Below are positions 1 through 23,789 of a stretch of 64,000 nt of DNA, one piece after another. The notes beneath the pieces were generated by a model. It worked only from the letters and a program-made list of their open reading frames with translations. It was not told the DNA's origin and searched no databases. Both the position numbers and the translations under genes were made by a program. Location: assembly GCA_964036275.1 (NCBI GenBank), contig OZ038433.1:38659336-38723335 (forward strand), given 5' to 3'. The stretch's first letter is position 1. Each line of letters opens with the position of its first letter. The stretch comes from Litoditis marina. Taxonomy: Eukaryota > Nematoda > Chromadorea > Rhabditida > Rhabditidae.

Positions 1-1836
1 GACTGTACAGTTAATTTGAGCTGGCACCTGCAGACAACCAGCCGGCATCATGCCATCTCTCAAAACAAGCGATCCTATCAATCTTAGCAATTGAAATATG
101 GAACTTGCACCTGTTTCTAAAGAGAAGAATTATATCAAAAAAGCTATTCAATATAAAGTTTTAGTTCCATTAGTCGGATCGTGTAGGAGTATAGGGTTGA
201 TTAAGGTATATTTCTGGTGTAATACGTAGTCACGTAAAACTTGTTCAACAATCTACATCCAAAAACTTAAAATGATATAATCGCTTACACTTATTCACAT
301 TACTCACAGATTCGTACGTATGCTATGCAGAGGCGGTTGCAATTTTATCACGGAAAACAACTGAATATCCGCTCATTTTCAACACATTTGAACCGAGAGT
401 CAAAGGTTTCACAGTCGACTAAATATCCATATGAGTCCGAATGGTTCGTTTCGGTTCTGAGGCTGGTATATTCTCTCTGTGCCTCTTGCCGCCTGCGTCA
501 CCTCATTGACCTATCTGTTTTATTTCTGTACACCTATTCTCGACCTTCATCTCGTTAATCCAGTTACGGTGTCTTTTGTTTCCCGCTGTGCAGATCAATC
601 ATAGGACCATCTGTATACGGGGGGAAGCACCTCAGATGGGAAGAACCATCTGTCTTCTAATAAGAAGACACAAACAAGAATCGGATTATAACCTGAGGAT
701 ATGGCGCATAGTGTCTGCCCAACCGATAAACAAACGCTGTGTTACAGTTTCAAGGAACTTTACTAGTAGTTTTCAGCATCACGTAACACGTGATTTCAAC
801 ATGAACTTCTTTGCTATTATGTAACTTTCATTATTCCAATTTTCTGTTTTAGGAGCTGTTGTCCAACAAAACACAGTTATTAATGATAGTTTATTGGTCA
901 CGTATTACACGAATTGATAGTTTTGGACAAAGTTGAAACGCGACAATACTTGGTAGATTGACTTGAAATGGCAAAGCGTTTCAAAAAAGAATAATAATAT
1001 TAATATATGCTCTACAGTATCTTTTGACAAGTGAAATGTCCGTCTGGGACTAGAAAGCCAACAAAATCCATAGGATCAACCAACGAAAACGTGAAAGCAC
1101 ACAAGGTTGACGGAGCGACGCGTGCTAAAGGATAGAAGGGTAATTATCTATTGAATTGAACGCCGCTCCGAGCAACGCAACCAGAATCCGTGCACGAAAT
1201 CAGGCAAATATTAAAATAAACGAAGAAAGGACTGACTGAAAGTTATATTTCCAGTATTTCGTGTCATTAGTCAAATGAAAAGTCACGTGAAACGTGAAAA
1301 TTCTAGTTTACGTGACTTTGATTGACCACGTGTACGCTGAGAATGTTTTTCAGTCAGTCCGTTCTTCAGAAAAAAACACCGGCCATGTTATAAAGAGAAG
1401 CGTCTATTTACACAGTAGCACCAAAAGCAGCTTCAGAGGTTGGAGGCAACAAAACGAACGTAGAAAACGATATTGAGCTAGAGAAGAAGAACACCCTAGA
1501 CGTTTCAGCAGCACCAACGAAAAGTCGATAATCAAATCATATATGATACACATGGCAAGAACAGGTAGCTGAACAAGGAGATCAACACGGAAACAAGTGA
1601 ATGTCGCATAGATACGGGCGACAACTATGGCAAGGCTAAAACACATTTCGAATGAAATACTAGGAGAAGAACGTTGGCACGGTAGCAAAGTCTGATGAAA
1701 AGGTCACTTTTCAGCTGAACCAAGTTTTGGTCATTTTCACTTGAAAAGTGGCCAAGATGTGATCAGGATCAATGTTTACGTGAATTTGCTACGATGCCGA
1801 GATATCAGTTGAAAATCCTACATTTACAAGCTGTTG
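1..1836. other. Region downstream of zag-1, no supported gene
   Basis: Only short, compositionally random frames are present. A cluster of CACGTG-like palindromes occurs at 1280-1335 (two near-copies of ACGTGAAACGTGA-type sequence and another CACGTG). The zag-1 3' UTR should lie just below 1837, but I cannot point to a clear polyadenylation signal. Confidence 0.5.
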
Positions 1837-9344
<7,508 letters not shown>

Positions 9345-10429
9345 CTACAAAAGTTGGTATATAATTACCCCTGATATGAGAAACAATAATAGACAATAAG
9401 AATAACTGTAAATCAAAAAGAAAGAAGAGAGAAGTAGAACATTTGCTTCACAAAATGATAATTGAAAAGATAGTGAGAGAAATTTGGAGAAAATGTTGGT
9501 TACAAAAACAAAGAACATTCTCCGCAAGCACAACCAGTGAGAACAACATTAAAACTAAAATGAATGAATATACAATAATGAACTATTGCACGTTCTAGAA
9601 ATCGTGATTGACACGTTCCAAATCACGTGTTTGATGAGCCGAGAGAATATTTTTTTTCAATCTGGGAATGGAGGCGCCTCTCACCTGGGGACACGCCCTC
9701 CTACCGTAGACAGAAAGGGAAATGGAGGTAATAAGAGAGGTGGAGAATAGGGTTCATTTCATCATCAGGGGGCTCAAATGAGACGACCAGGGAACGAGAA
9801 AGGTAGTTGGGAGAGAGAGAGGGGGGAGAGAGAGAGGGAGAGAGAGAGAGATAGAAAGAGAGAGAGAGGGGGGGAGCGAAAGAGAGAGTGGGTAAGAGGG
9901 GGAAAGAAGAGGTAAAGAGATATAGAGAAGGGACGACAAACAAGCGAAAAACGAAAGAAGACCAGAAGAAGACATGTGCGAAGAGGAGAGGGAAAAGGAG
10001 AGAAAATGAGAAAGAGTGGAAAATATGAAGATTGAAATCGATGAAAAGTTGAGAATAGATTGTGAAAGGTGTTCCCTTAAAGGCGATGTGCCTGCGGCAG
10101 TTGGCGTGGGATTCTCCGGGAGAGAGCTCAGGTTTCGTATTATACCGAGGCCTGAATCTCGGCTGTTTGTGATGTGCGTACGTAATTAGACTGCGAGATA
10201 TATGCAACCTGTCTTCTGCTAATCTACCCCGCACCCTCTCATCTTCGCACACTCTCTCGCCCCTCATACTCCCGTAACTAGTAACTAGTATGTCATGTAG
10301 CCGGTCAGATGGGGACAGATAAAATGTTTCCGCGATCTCGCAAGAAACTCGTTCGCTCTCGTTTAGGCGCCCCCTGTAATACCTGCGCATCTAACTGGTG
10401 TAAGGATGTTGGGAAAACTCTTGATTGAA

Positions 10430-10640
10430 ACAAGTATTTCGTTAACCACTTGGTAACCGCATTTTTCGTACAAAAGCCGTTGCAAAAACGGGTTACTAAG
10501 GGGTTACTAGAAGAGGTTGACTGAAACATGTTTGGTGGTTAGCTAGTACGGTTATTGGTTACCTGTTACAAGTATTGATTACCTGATCACAGTTGATGGT
10601 TAACTGGTACAATAACCGAAATACCCGGTTGGTTGTGGAA
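10430..10640. repeat. GGTTAC-rich diverged repeat upstream of zag-1
   Basis: Many GGTTACTA, GGTTACC and GTTAACCACTTGG motifs occur in alternating orientation and the stretch ends ACCCGGTTGG. No clear termini or target duplication were found. Confidence 0.45.
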
Positions 10641-10987
10641 TTGCCAAGAATGTTGACCGCTGCTTAGCTGGTTGTTGTATACAGCACACAAAGCCACCGA
10701 TAAACATGTTTACGTTGAGCAAATTAAGGAAAAATAGATGAAGCAGACTGTTTTCGACGAATCTCGGTAACTGTTACAATACATAGAGGGTACCAAATTT
10801 ATATAACAAGAATGTATTCCTTCGAGATTCGAGCTTACTCCAAAGGTTGGGCGTACTCGTACAACGTCCACGTAATTACCATGAAGCTGTTGTAATAAAA
10901 TGGTACGTATATGAAAGTGAGATATGCAATATACTACCGTCTTTGTTTTTGCGCCGCAGCTAACTGTTTTGAAGTGGAAGAAGAAGG

Positions 10988-11062
10988 AGCTAGCGGCGAG
11001 GCTCGAACCTGTTCGCTGAACTTATTAGTCGACGATTAGACCATTGAGCTATGGAAAAACGG
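10988..11062 (-). pseudogene. tRNA-derived sequence
   Basis: On the minus strand an A-box-like TAGCTCAATGG is followed about 40 bases later by a B-box-like GGTTCGAGCC, at tRNA spacing. The acceptor and anticodon stems do not pair, so I call it a decayed tRNA or SINE head, not a working tRNA. Confidence 0.4.
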
Positions 11063-12529
11063 TTCATCACCTGAGATCGAAACGATGCGGGAACGGATAA
11101 CGAATACACTTTTATGGGGAGAATATGGTTATGACCGGGAGAAATGGACAAGAGACTGGCTAACATAGTCGTTTTCACTCTCACGTTAAGTACCACAGTT
11201 TGAAGTTAGAATGGTCTTGCAATGAAAGAAACTCCACGAAGGCTTGAAGAACTATGTATCACGATGGTTGGAAGCTAGAAAAATGGTGGAGAGAAAAAAA
11301 AATTGAGAGAGCAAGAGAGAGCAAGCAAGAGGAAGAGGGAGAAGTGATAGAGGTTAGAAAAAACCTACCAAAATATCTTTTAACGAGGTAAATAAGACAA
11401 ATAGTCAGCTGAATTGCCTCAGGTTAGGGTACGGTATCAGCACCTGGCAGCCGGTATTCAACTGAGGAGGGGACAGAGGGCATCAGGGGGCGGGGCCACA
11501 TTATCCTGGTTAAGTAATTGGGAGAGAGAGAGGGACAGTAGAGAGGGCGCAGACAATGAGGGACACGCCCCTGATGAGGCGAGCCAGGTAGATCAAATTA
11601 TGGTGGCGCTAACGAGAAGCCACCGATACATACGGCTTTCGTGCTGAAGAGCTGAGGAAGAGGGGGGGGGTAGAATAAAGAGAGGGAGACCGAGAGAGAG
11701 ATAGACAGATGGAGAGAAGGGAAAAAAGAGGGTGTAGGAAGAGGGGAAGAGAGCAAGCGAGACAAAGAAAGGAGGGAAAAGTGACTACTGTTAGGCAATC
11801 GCAGAGTCACGTGAAACATGTTAAACACATCAGAGCTCAGAAACGTGCAATGACAAGGTGCACGGTGCCTCATTAGAATGCTAACTTCACGTGACTATTC
11901 AATCGACTTCTAGTATAAAAGAGAATGCGAAGTAGAGAGAGTTCCGAACCGTAATGTACGTTATAAAGGAAAACGTTATTGGGCGTGGGACAAATGAGAG
12001 TGGTGGCGGTTGGAAGATGAAAGAGAACTGGTACGGATTCGCAAACTTTGTCTGTTTTCAATGAAAATTAGTGAGAGAATGGCATTCCCACGAGCGAATT
12101 GAGGTACAATGAATGAATGGAACGAAGTGCGGGGAAAGAGGAGAGGGGAAAGATGGAGGGACAAGAGAGGGAGAGAAAGAGGAGAGAGAGGGAGGAACAA
12201 GAGAGAGAGAAAAAGGAGACAGAGGGAGAGATGATGAAGGGAAAAGACAGAGAGAGGGAGAGAGGAAGGGAGGGAGAGGAAGATGGACAGAGAGAAGGAG
12301 CGTGAGAGAGACGGGAGAGATGGAGCTAGAGACTAGGAGGGAGAGATAAATTCAGAGACCAGAGGTAGAAAGAGGGAGATAGAAAGAAAAAGGGAAAGAG
12401 TGAATGTGGGAGTGTACGAGAGAATACAAAAAATAGAGAGAAGAGATAGACGGAGTGAGAAATATGAAGCTACAGGAAGAGCAAAGAAGATAGAGAGGAA
12501 GGGAGAGGAGAGAGCGGGTAATAAAGAGT

Positions 12530-12573
<44 letters not shown>

Positions 12574-14024
12574 GGAACGAACTGTTTGACACCTCTCTCT
12601 CATGTCTAAATTCTCCGCCTCTAGTGGGAAAGAGAGCGTCTAGCTGTTGCCAAATGTGCAGGTGCGCGAAATTCCGTCAAACGCATTCATAGCAGATGTA
12701 AAAAGCGACGAAACCGTAAGGACGGTGCGCCATTTAGGTATTTCAACCGGGGAAACCGAAAGAATTGTTGAACATCTTATGATCTATTCAAATGTACCTG
12801 AATACAACCTATGTACAGTCATTTTACTCATATAAAAAGTATGAAGGTTACATACGTTTATTTCACGTGGTTCACTTCAAACTACAAATCTTTTCCTTCT
12901 GTTTTGATGGGAGTTTTCACCTTTTTGAGGTAGAGAATGGGAATCTCAGTGAAAAAACAAGAAATGATGAGTCAAGGAGATTAGCTCATCGAAATTGAGC
13001 ATCGAGCAATGCGTAATATCGACAGGGTTTTGTAGACAACAAAGAAAAAACAGAGCGCGGAACATTTCTTAGTTTAAAAGATAATAAATTCTTAAAACTT
13101 TCACTTTCCATGCTTCGAATTGTAACCTCACAATGTAAGAATTGTAACTTACAAGTTTTACACTGAGAACCTTAATAATTAGAATGTCGAAAGTATGAAA
13201 AATAGAAAAAACAGAGCCCCTGTTGTTTACCAACCGAACGCGCGACAGTATCGACCGGCGGTATGCCTCGTGACTTGTAGTTTGGTCAGTCTCTCGCACT
13301 CTTCTTCAGGAGCGGCTCATTTAAAATTATATTTTGATCTGCTAAATATGTAGACCGCACCAAGTTTTGAGTAAAATTGTATCAAACTACTAAACAAAGT
13401 TCAATTGTTACAAAAAAGTTTATGACCTGAGAAGTGTAAGCCGTAATGTTACGATGAATATAACTCAATTCATTCTTTACGTTTCATCACGAAAGCTCAG
13501 CGTGTAATTACATTAGAAATTATAGAAATCTTTCAAATGTCCTGTTCGTACCACCCTGAAAAACCACTCAGTCTGATTCTGCCTTTCATTTGTATCTTAT
13601 CTATTTCGAAAAGGTCAGTTAGCCGTACGATTTCACCTCGTTTCAATTGTCTTTTCATTTCTTCTCATAACAAAAACGGAGATTAGAGTCGAGATAGGTG
13701 AGAGGGAGGTGAGCATCCCCCCCCCCTTCTCTTCACTAGCCATAAATATGAATTGGTAGTTTAGTTAGAAAAAACCAAAAAAAAACGCCCATGACAACTT
13801 TTGGTTAACCACTAGACAAAGTTGTTTTTGAACTCTCTTGCAACGTCTGTCAAAGTAGCAAATAACTCGAATATAACTCTGTGGCGTTCCTATGTTTCAC
13901 TTTTCAGGCGAGTCGACCTGTTAACCTAAGCGTGGGCAGTTCACTAACAATACCTGTAATTGCACTGTTCCAAATCGGTCATGAACCCTGCGATAAAAAT
14001 AATAGAATTCATTCAACTCCCCTC

Positions 14025-14028
<4 letters not shown>

Positions 14029-14087
<59 letters not shown>
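14029..14087. repeat. (CT)n microsatellite
   Basis: About 29 CT units in the zag-1 upstream region. Confidence 0.9.
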
Positions 14088-14089
<2 letters not shown>

Positions 14090-16148
14090 ATTTGAAAGAA
14101 CTGACAGGTTTATCAGTGGTATCGATACCATCTGCCGTGTGTAGCAAAATGCCGGTACGATGTACGTAACTGGTCCGGCCGTGAGTATTTGTATTTGAGA
14201 AATGGGAAGAAGGGCGCATAATGTGTCACCTGTCTGCAGCTGGCACACCGTATATGACATAAGATGAAAAATGGTCGCGCAAGAGGTGCGAAATGAAGAT
14301 TTAGAGGGGAGGGTCGGAACAAAAAGGGAGAAAGGAAGAGGAGGGGAGAAGAGTTGGTCAGAATGACAGACTGGAAGAGAGAGAAAGACAGGGAAATGAA
14401 AAGAGAGGAAGAGAGAGAGAGAGAGAAATGACACGATAAAGTAGAAAGTCAAGTAGTTGGATGTAGAAAAACATCTGAAAAGCACAAGGCACTATGAAAG
14501 GGGGTGCATACGTTTTCCCACGTTTAACGTGTTTGCTCCGCTAACTTCTAGAAGATCGTATATCTTAGTGTTCTAAACGCGTTGTCTGTTACCCGATTCC
14601 GTGAATACCTGCTGTGACCGTTCTCAGGTATCTAATCCTGGCCGGAAATTGAGATCATCTCATATTTCTGATCCTTAATAAGGTAACAGACGGTTGTCTG
14701 TCCGGGAGACTACCGTAATTTGCGCCAATTGACGCCAATTGGTTACGGTAATTGATGGAATGACACCTCCCAGGTAGCAATTAGACCATATAGGGAAAGA
14801 GGATTGAGTGCTTAGCCGAGAGCAGCCAGTCATGACAGCTTGCGGGAAAGAGAGAAGAGAGAGGGAAAGGGAAAGAGAGAAGAGAGAGGGGGAGGGAAAG
14901 AGAGAAGAGAGAGGGGGAGAGAGAGGGGAAAGAGTGGAGGAGAGAGCGTGAGAGGAGATTGGGGTAGAGAGAGAGAGAGAGGAGAGCAGGGAAGAAGGAG
15001 AGAAAGAAGAAGATAAAAGAGGACTGCGAGAAGGCAGGCAGAGCGCACAAGAGAAGATTTGGAGAGAGCAGAGATAGGCATAGATGGTGATCGGGGTGAT
15101 GAAGGGAGATATGAAAGATAGAGAGAATGAAAGGGTGGACAATAGAGGGGGAGAAATTGAAGAAGAGAGAGAGAGAAAGAGAGACAGAGAAATGAGTTAA
15201 GATGAGTCCTAAATACGCTGGGATGATTGTTGACACGATCCATTGAGGAGACGACAGAGAGAAAGAGAAAGGATTCATGGGAGATAAAAAGTGAAAGGTA
15301 CTGTAGGACACAAAATGAAAGGGATTTCATTCGAACAATACAATAGGAGTCCGCGCAACCATGAGAGACAGCTGCACAGGGTGGCGCAAGAGGTGACTTC
15401 GAAACAGGCATCTCTCTCCTACTCTCTCTCTCTCTCTCTTTCTCTCTCTCTATATATGTATCTCTCTCTCTCTCGTTCTCTCTCTTTTTGTGTATCTTTC
15501 TCTCTCTGAGTTTCTCCTCCTATTTTTATCTCTATCTCTTTCCTCTACCAATCTTTCTCTATCTCTCCCCCCCCCTCTCTCTCTATGCTCGACCGCTAGC
15601 CAGTGTAGTTTCGTAGCGAATCAGAGCCGAAACGTACTGCACTTGTTTTAAAATATAGCTAACTTTATAAATTAATAGTGTTTATTCTCACCTATTTTTA
15701 GTTAAGCGTTTTAAATATGAATAGTAATCCAACATAAGCCCTGACATAGTATATGTTATCATTAATCTCTCTCTCTCGCTCCTCTATATTTTTCTCTATC
15801 TTCCTCTCTATATACCCTTGCTCTCCGGCCCCTTAGTCTCGTATATATTTTGGTATACCTTCTCTTTTTCTTTCTATTTGCTCGTTTCCCTAAATTGTTC
15901 TCATGTAACAAAGATGTTCTACTCCTTCTTCATATATCCAATTCTACACATTCAACTGATAGTCAAGGTCACGACATGATGTTGTATATTAATTGGCAGG
16001 CATCGAGATAATCCTTCCAAGAGACACATGTTCTCAAGTGCGTCTTCAGACGGGGAGATAGAGAGGTGGAGAGAGAGAGAAAGAGAGAGAGAAAGACAGA
16101 GAGGGAGAGGGAGAGAGAGAGAAAGACAGAGAGAGAGAGCGAGAGAAG

Positions 16149-16390
16149 TAGGGTTGTTAAAAAATAAACTCGAACTCGAAAAACTCGAAATAAACTCGAA
16201 ATTTCGAGTTTCGAGTTCAACTCGAAACTCGAAAAACTCGAAAATTTCAGAACTCGAAAAACTCGAAACTCGAAAAACTCGAAATTTCGAAAACTCGAAA
16301 AACTCGAAACTCGAAAAACTCGAATTGTCTGAAACTCGAAAAACTCGAAACTCGAAAAACTCGAAATTTTCAACTCGATTAACAACCCTA
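16149..16390. mobile_element. hAT-like non-autonomous element filled with CTCGAAA repeats
   Basis: The ends are TAGGGTTGTTAA and TTAACAACCCTA, perfect inverted repeats. The element is flanked on both sides by GAGAGAAG (16141-16148 and 16391-16398), an 8-bp duplication typical of hAT elements, although the flank is purine-rich. The interior is a run of AACTCGAAA-type units, mostly palindromic. Confidence 0.7.
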
Positions 16391-19300
16391 GAGAGAAGGG
16401 AGGGAGGGAAAGGAATGATATGACAGAGAATGGATGAGAAGAAAACCATACAGAGGGCTGGGAGTGTGAGAGACAAAAAAATTAGGAAAGCTTAGAGAAA
16501 GAGTTGAACAACCGGTATATATTTGTTAGAAGTAGAGCTAGGAGGATACATAAAACTTCACCGGGCCGGGCTTATTGACTCATAAATCACCTTGACAAGT
16601 GTTCATTGACCTATTCAAGCAGGTTGTTAGTGTCAACCACTGCTGGCAGCTGCGGTCAACCACATCAAAAAATGAGAGCTACCGTAGTTTGGTGGTAGCT
16701 CAGGAAGCACCCAGAAGACAAGATCCTTTCTGTATGACCTGCTAAGTTTGTCGTTCGATCCTGCCGCTTTTTAGGCGAGATACGATAGTTTTGCTGTGTT
16801 TGTGTCAGATCAGAGTACAACTATTTTACTTGTTTATGAAAATGTTCGGTATTGGATCATAGTCTTTTATTTGTTTGTGTGACACCTACCGTATACCTTT
16901 TATTGAATCGATGGCTGGCTGCTGGTTATAAATCTGTTTACATTAGCTTAATACCTTGAGGCGCACTCGTTAAACGCACGTGTGGGAGAGAAATATAGGC
17001 GCATTATGAGGGAGGTTGGGAAAAGAATGAAACCTGGTAGGACAGAGAGAGAGAGGGGAAAGGGACTGTAAGAAAGAAATAGTTGGAAGGAGTCGGAGGC
17101 ATATACGGAGTTAGAGAGACAGAAGTGAGAGAAAGCGATAGAGAGGGAGAGGAGAGAGAAGAGAGAGTTAGAAAGAAAGAAAGAAATTGAGAGAGAGAGA
17201 GGGAGAGAGAGAGAGGGAGAGAGAGAGAGAAAGTCAGATAACAGCTCGAGATTTGTTTAGGGAAAATGTCTTATTTCTGAGAGTCAACAACTGGCGCGCT
17301 TCAACTAGAACAATAGTTGTGGGACAGGAGTTGGGAATAGATTGAATTGTTCAAATGAGGAGTGACGGGAAGCTATCCCTGGGTGAGGTATAGCCCTGAT
17401 TGAGCTGAGGCAAGGAAAGTGTATTACCTCACTGAGAGATGCTATTTGATAGGAACAGGGCAAAGGCTACAGAACGGATAAGCAAGAGAGAAGAGGGAGG
17501 GGAAGAGAGAGAAGGAAGAGAGAGTTTGAGGGGAGAGGGTGAGAGAGATAAAAACCAGGGAAAGAGGGATAGAGATAGGGAAAGGAAGCAAAAGACAGAA
17601 AAAGTAAGCGAGGGTGTTTGAAATTCACATTTACAGTACTAGGTCATCAAAAGTACCTCCTGATCAACGCCAAACTCCACTGAAACACCATGCTGCGCTG
17701 TTCGAAATGAGCGCCATAACCAACTGATTCGGCCCATTTGTGGATTCGACTTTTCATCAGAGACTCCACCCATTTGAGAACTAAGTTTACTAATACTTGA
17801 CCATTTCCTCAGTTTCGACATCTTCTATTTACACTAGTTTGTCTGTTTTCTCCATTTTACTGGCTTTCCTCGACTAAATCAGTCCACGGTTTCTAGATAA
17901 AACTAATCCTGGTCTATGCGTTGTGAGAACCTAGCCCACACATAGCCTACGGGCACTCCGCATTCAGGTGACAACAAGTTCACAAACGACCTGATAGAAA
18001 ACCACAAGAGGTTGAGAATTTTATAAGACAACGGACGAAATTTTGGAAAAGCATTCGAAACAAACAATTCGCCTTTGCGGAAGTTATAATCTGCGCAAAC
18101 TTCGTGACTGCAAGAGCATTATCGTTTTATTGATTGAATATCTCTATTCTTTGCGTTTCACTTGTGTTTCAAACACTGTCTGTCATGCAATACTTGTGAA
18201 GTTCCTCCGAGACCAGCAGGGACTCTTGCGTGGCAACCTTGTCATTAGGAGATTCCTCCAACATCTGGCCGTTAAAGGAGGCGGCTCACCTGTGACTCCA
18301 TCAACACGACCATAAAACGTGCGCCAAAACGCTTCGCAACATGTGCGGCGGCGCGGTTTCCACTTAACGACCATCACGTCTTTAACAACGCGGATTCGCC
18401 AATCTTTTTAAGAGAGAAGGGGGAAACTGTGGAGTTATCAACTACATTACAATGAAAACAACTCTTTTGGATAGGACAGAGTCATACATTATTGGTCCAA
18501 TATTTGATATCAAGTGGGTGATGTAGTTCGGTATAAACATTTAAAAGTTCATAATGATGTTTTCTATGAAAACGAGATAAAGAGCGACTCGCAAGAAGCA
18601 GCTACCACCATTACTTGGGACACTTACGAAGATCACTCTGCGTAACGGAGCGACATGAATGAATACTTAATTTGGGATGAACTTTAACGTTTCAAAATAA
18701 CCCTGTATTTGCTTTGTCCCTTTCTTCTTTAGCCAACGACTCAAATTCAGAATTGGGTGATACCGACGCGTTAAAAACTTTTATCGCAGTAAAGTTCCAG
18801 AGCAAAGTGTGAAATGCACCACTACCTGTGTTGTCAACCAGGAACTAACAGTCAATAAGTATTTCCTTGATATATTTTTTTCTGAGTGGATATTAACAAA
18901 ACATTATTTTTCAAATGACGCCAGAAACCGGCATAATTCACTTATTTGGTTGTATTGTGTTGCGTTGAGGTGGCACAGGGGGTGGCAACATCTGGGCAGG
19001 GTTTAGGGCCAACCGGGGAGGACAAAGGAGGGAACAGATGGAAGGTAAGGAGGGGAGATAAGGAGTATTGGAGCCGGGAGCAGGAATTGGGACACAGAAA
19101 CGGGGACGTGGGTGGCTTCATTTCATACCGTGCTGATGCAAATTTTCATAAGTTCTTGTGTACCGACACATAAAATAACGTTGAAACAGTCATTTTGACA
19201 TATAACAGGTTTTAGAAAACGTTGAATCGTTTGTATACTATTCTGCACCGTTATTGACGCACGCATTACATGGCAGAGAAACGAAAATGTTGAGTCTGTA

Positions 19301-20998
19301 ACACTATTTTGTGTTGTGAGAATTTTCAACAAGACGTATCATTTCACTACTACTTTGTAAAGCAAACCTATTTCGTCTGTACTCTAAGAAAAGTGTAGTG
19401 AGAAGATGACTCTCGAGGCGGCTTGCAAGGTGTTTTGTTACCATTAAGCGGCTTCTTTTCTTCTTTGTCTGTCTGCGCCAATCCTACAGTAATCCGTGGG
19501 GATTGTCCTTGGAGCGCGCTACTAATCCACTGTCCACAGGTGCCACCGCCATGCTAATTCTCGCTTTGGCGGCATCTTAGTGACAGTATGCAAATGAAGT
19601 CAGCTGGGCAGAGTGCCAGAGGTCACGACGGGAAAGGGACACCGATAAACACTCTGGGGACATGGATAGTATACGGTAGGGGAGAACTGTTTAGGGTATG
19701 ACCGAAATGGAGTTGTAGTTTGATCTTCACACACAGCGAAATCTTCGACAGAGAATATCAGAACTCAGAACACCATAAACTGACATTTTCTGTCGGTCTA
19801 CCCTAAAGCGATCCTCTCTCGGTGTTTTTTTTGCACATCCATGTTTTGTCGTAGTTTTTACACTTTACACTCTTCTGTGTACCGTTTTCAATACAAGAAG
19901 TTCTGAGTTCGTCAGATGATCTGAACCTCGTCGACTTTTTCACTTGCCATAGAAAAATCATAAAACGTGTGAAGAGTTTTAACTGTAAGCGGGCACGATG
20001 ACGCAAAACACACTATGACAATAGTTTCTCTGTGCGCAGGATAAGTTACGCAGGACCGGCCATATAGGGACTGGCCTTAGCTGTTTATCGTTGTACGTTC
20101 ACGTAAACAACAATGAGAGTTTGGTAATTGTTTACGATTAGATGTTATCCCAAACAGAATACGTAGGGAATACACCAGATGCGGAAGAGGTGAAGAGGTC
20201 ACCAGATGTAAGGAAAGGAAAGGAGATGAGAGCGAGAGATGATAGTATTCAAGTTACTATTGGACGAGAAGAAATAGAATGTAGCGAACATTCATCATTT
20301 GTCAACTAATAAAAGAGATGAACTAAGCTTGGTTGTAGTTTGGTCATCATATACAATGCTTAGTTCCCGAATCTCGCCTAAAATTCAGTCGATCAAACTA
20401 CCAATCCAACAGATAGAATACAAAAGATTGTGAAAACTAAACAAAATTCCAGATTCCCCTCACCTTTCACAATAAAATGTTTACTTTATCCTCTGTTCAG
20501 AGGTTGTCTTAGTAGAAGAAGTTGTAACTAGAAACACAAAAAAGCCAAGCAGGATAGATCCCAATTCAGAGTATTGGTTTTATAGTGAATATAATGTAAT
20601 CGAGTGTAATTAATTTCAAAGGTACACCGCGCACATCAGCTGATTAATATTGCGTGGTAGATTGCATACAATATTAACGAATGACAGAGAAAGAGATAGA
20701 GAGCACGCGAAATCGAGAGACGCAGAGATTGGATTGGAAACAAAGGAGGATGGAACGGTGATGGATAGAGTTGGAAATGCACCTGGTGGAGACGGATGAG
20801 AAGATGAGCAGAGGGGTGAGTTCTCTGAGTCTCTCGAGGAACAACACTATTTCGTCGTATTTTTCAATAGGTAGTAGATTTTTTAGTAAACTGTTTTTTT
20901 TTACGTATTGTTGTCAATTGTGTTCAGCAGTCGTTGTAGTTCTTAAGAAAAGTCCTGCAATGTTGTATGAAAATCCTAATCCTAGATCTTGGAACCTC

Positions 20999-21029
20999 TC
21001 TCCCTCCCTCTCTCTCCCTCCCTCTCTCT

Positions 21030-21110
<81 letters not shown>
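20999..21110. repeat. (CT)n / CTCC microsatellite
   Basis: CCCTCCCTCTCT units grade into a pure CT run with one TTT interruption. Confidence 0.9.
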
Positions 21111-21111
<1 letters not shown>

Positions 21112-21727
21112 TCTTCTTGACACCCTCCTTGGCACCTGGCTGGCGGTGTCTTTCTTTTCTCATCCCCTTAGGCTGAGAAGCCCTTCTCTCTCATTACTCT
21201 TCCCCCAAAAGAGCCGAAACCGCTCTGTTTGCTCTCGTCCGGTGATCCGTGCGGCCGTTGCGTAACGCATGTGCCGCACGCAATATGCCGCCTCAATGGC
21301 TACTGACACCGTCATTATTGTCACCAAACAATACAAACGACTTCCCCGGGAAGCTGATGGGACTGGGGACCATGTCAAAAAGTATCATTTTCAAGGTCCA
21401 ACTTCCTACATCTTCTTCTTAACCCTAAAGATCTGAAGATGGATCAGAGAAGATAGAACAAGAAAATGTTAATCGAGTTCTCAAACTCTCGAATGTTCCA
21501 CAGTTCAACTGTACTGATTGAACGAAGTTGGGTTCAATATGTGAACATGAATAATGTGAGGAATGAGAAACAAACAAGAGATGTGAAAGATACGATGACA
21601 TGCTTCAACTTTTATTTCTTCCTTGAAAGAGAACTGTTTCTATGTTGTTCATAAACACAGAACGTAAAACAACAAAACTAAAAATACACAGCCGAACCCC
21701 ACAAAAACTAAAAGTACAATGTGCAGT

Positions 21728-23789
<2,062 letters not shown>

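Noticed and set aside
10305..10529. Minus-strand 74-codon frame near zag-1
   Set aside because: It overlaps a GGTTAC-rich repeat and has no recognisable peptide.
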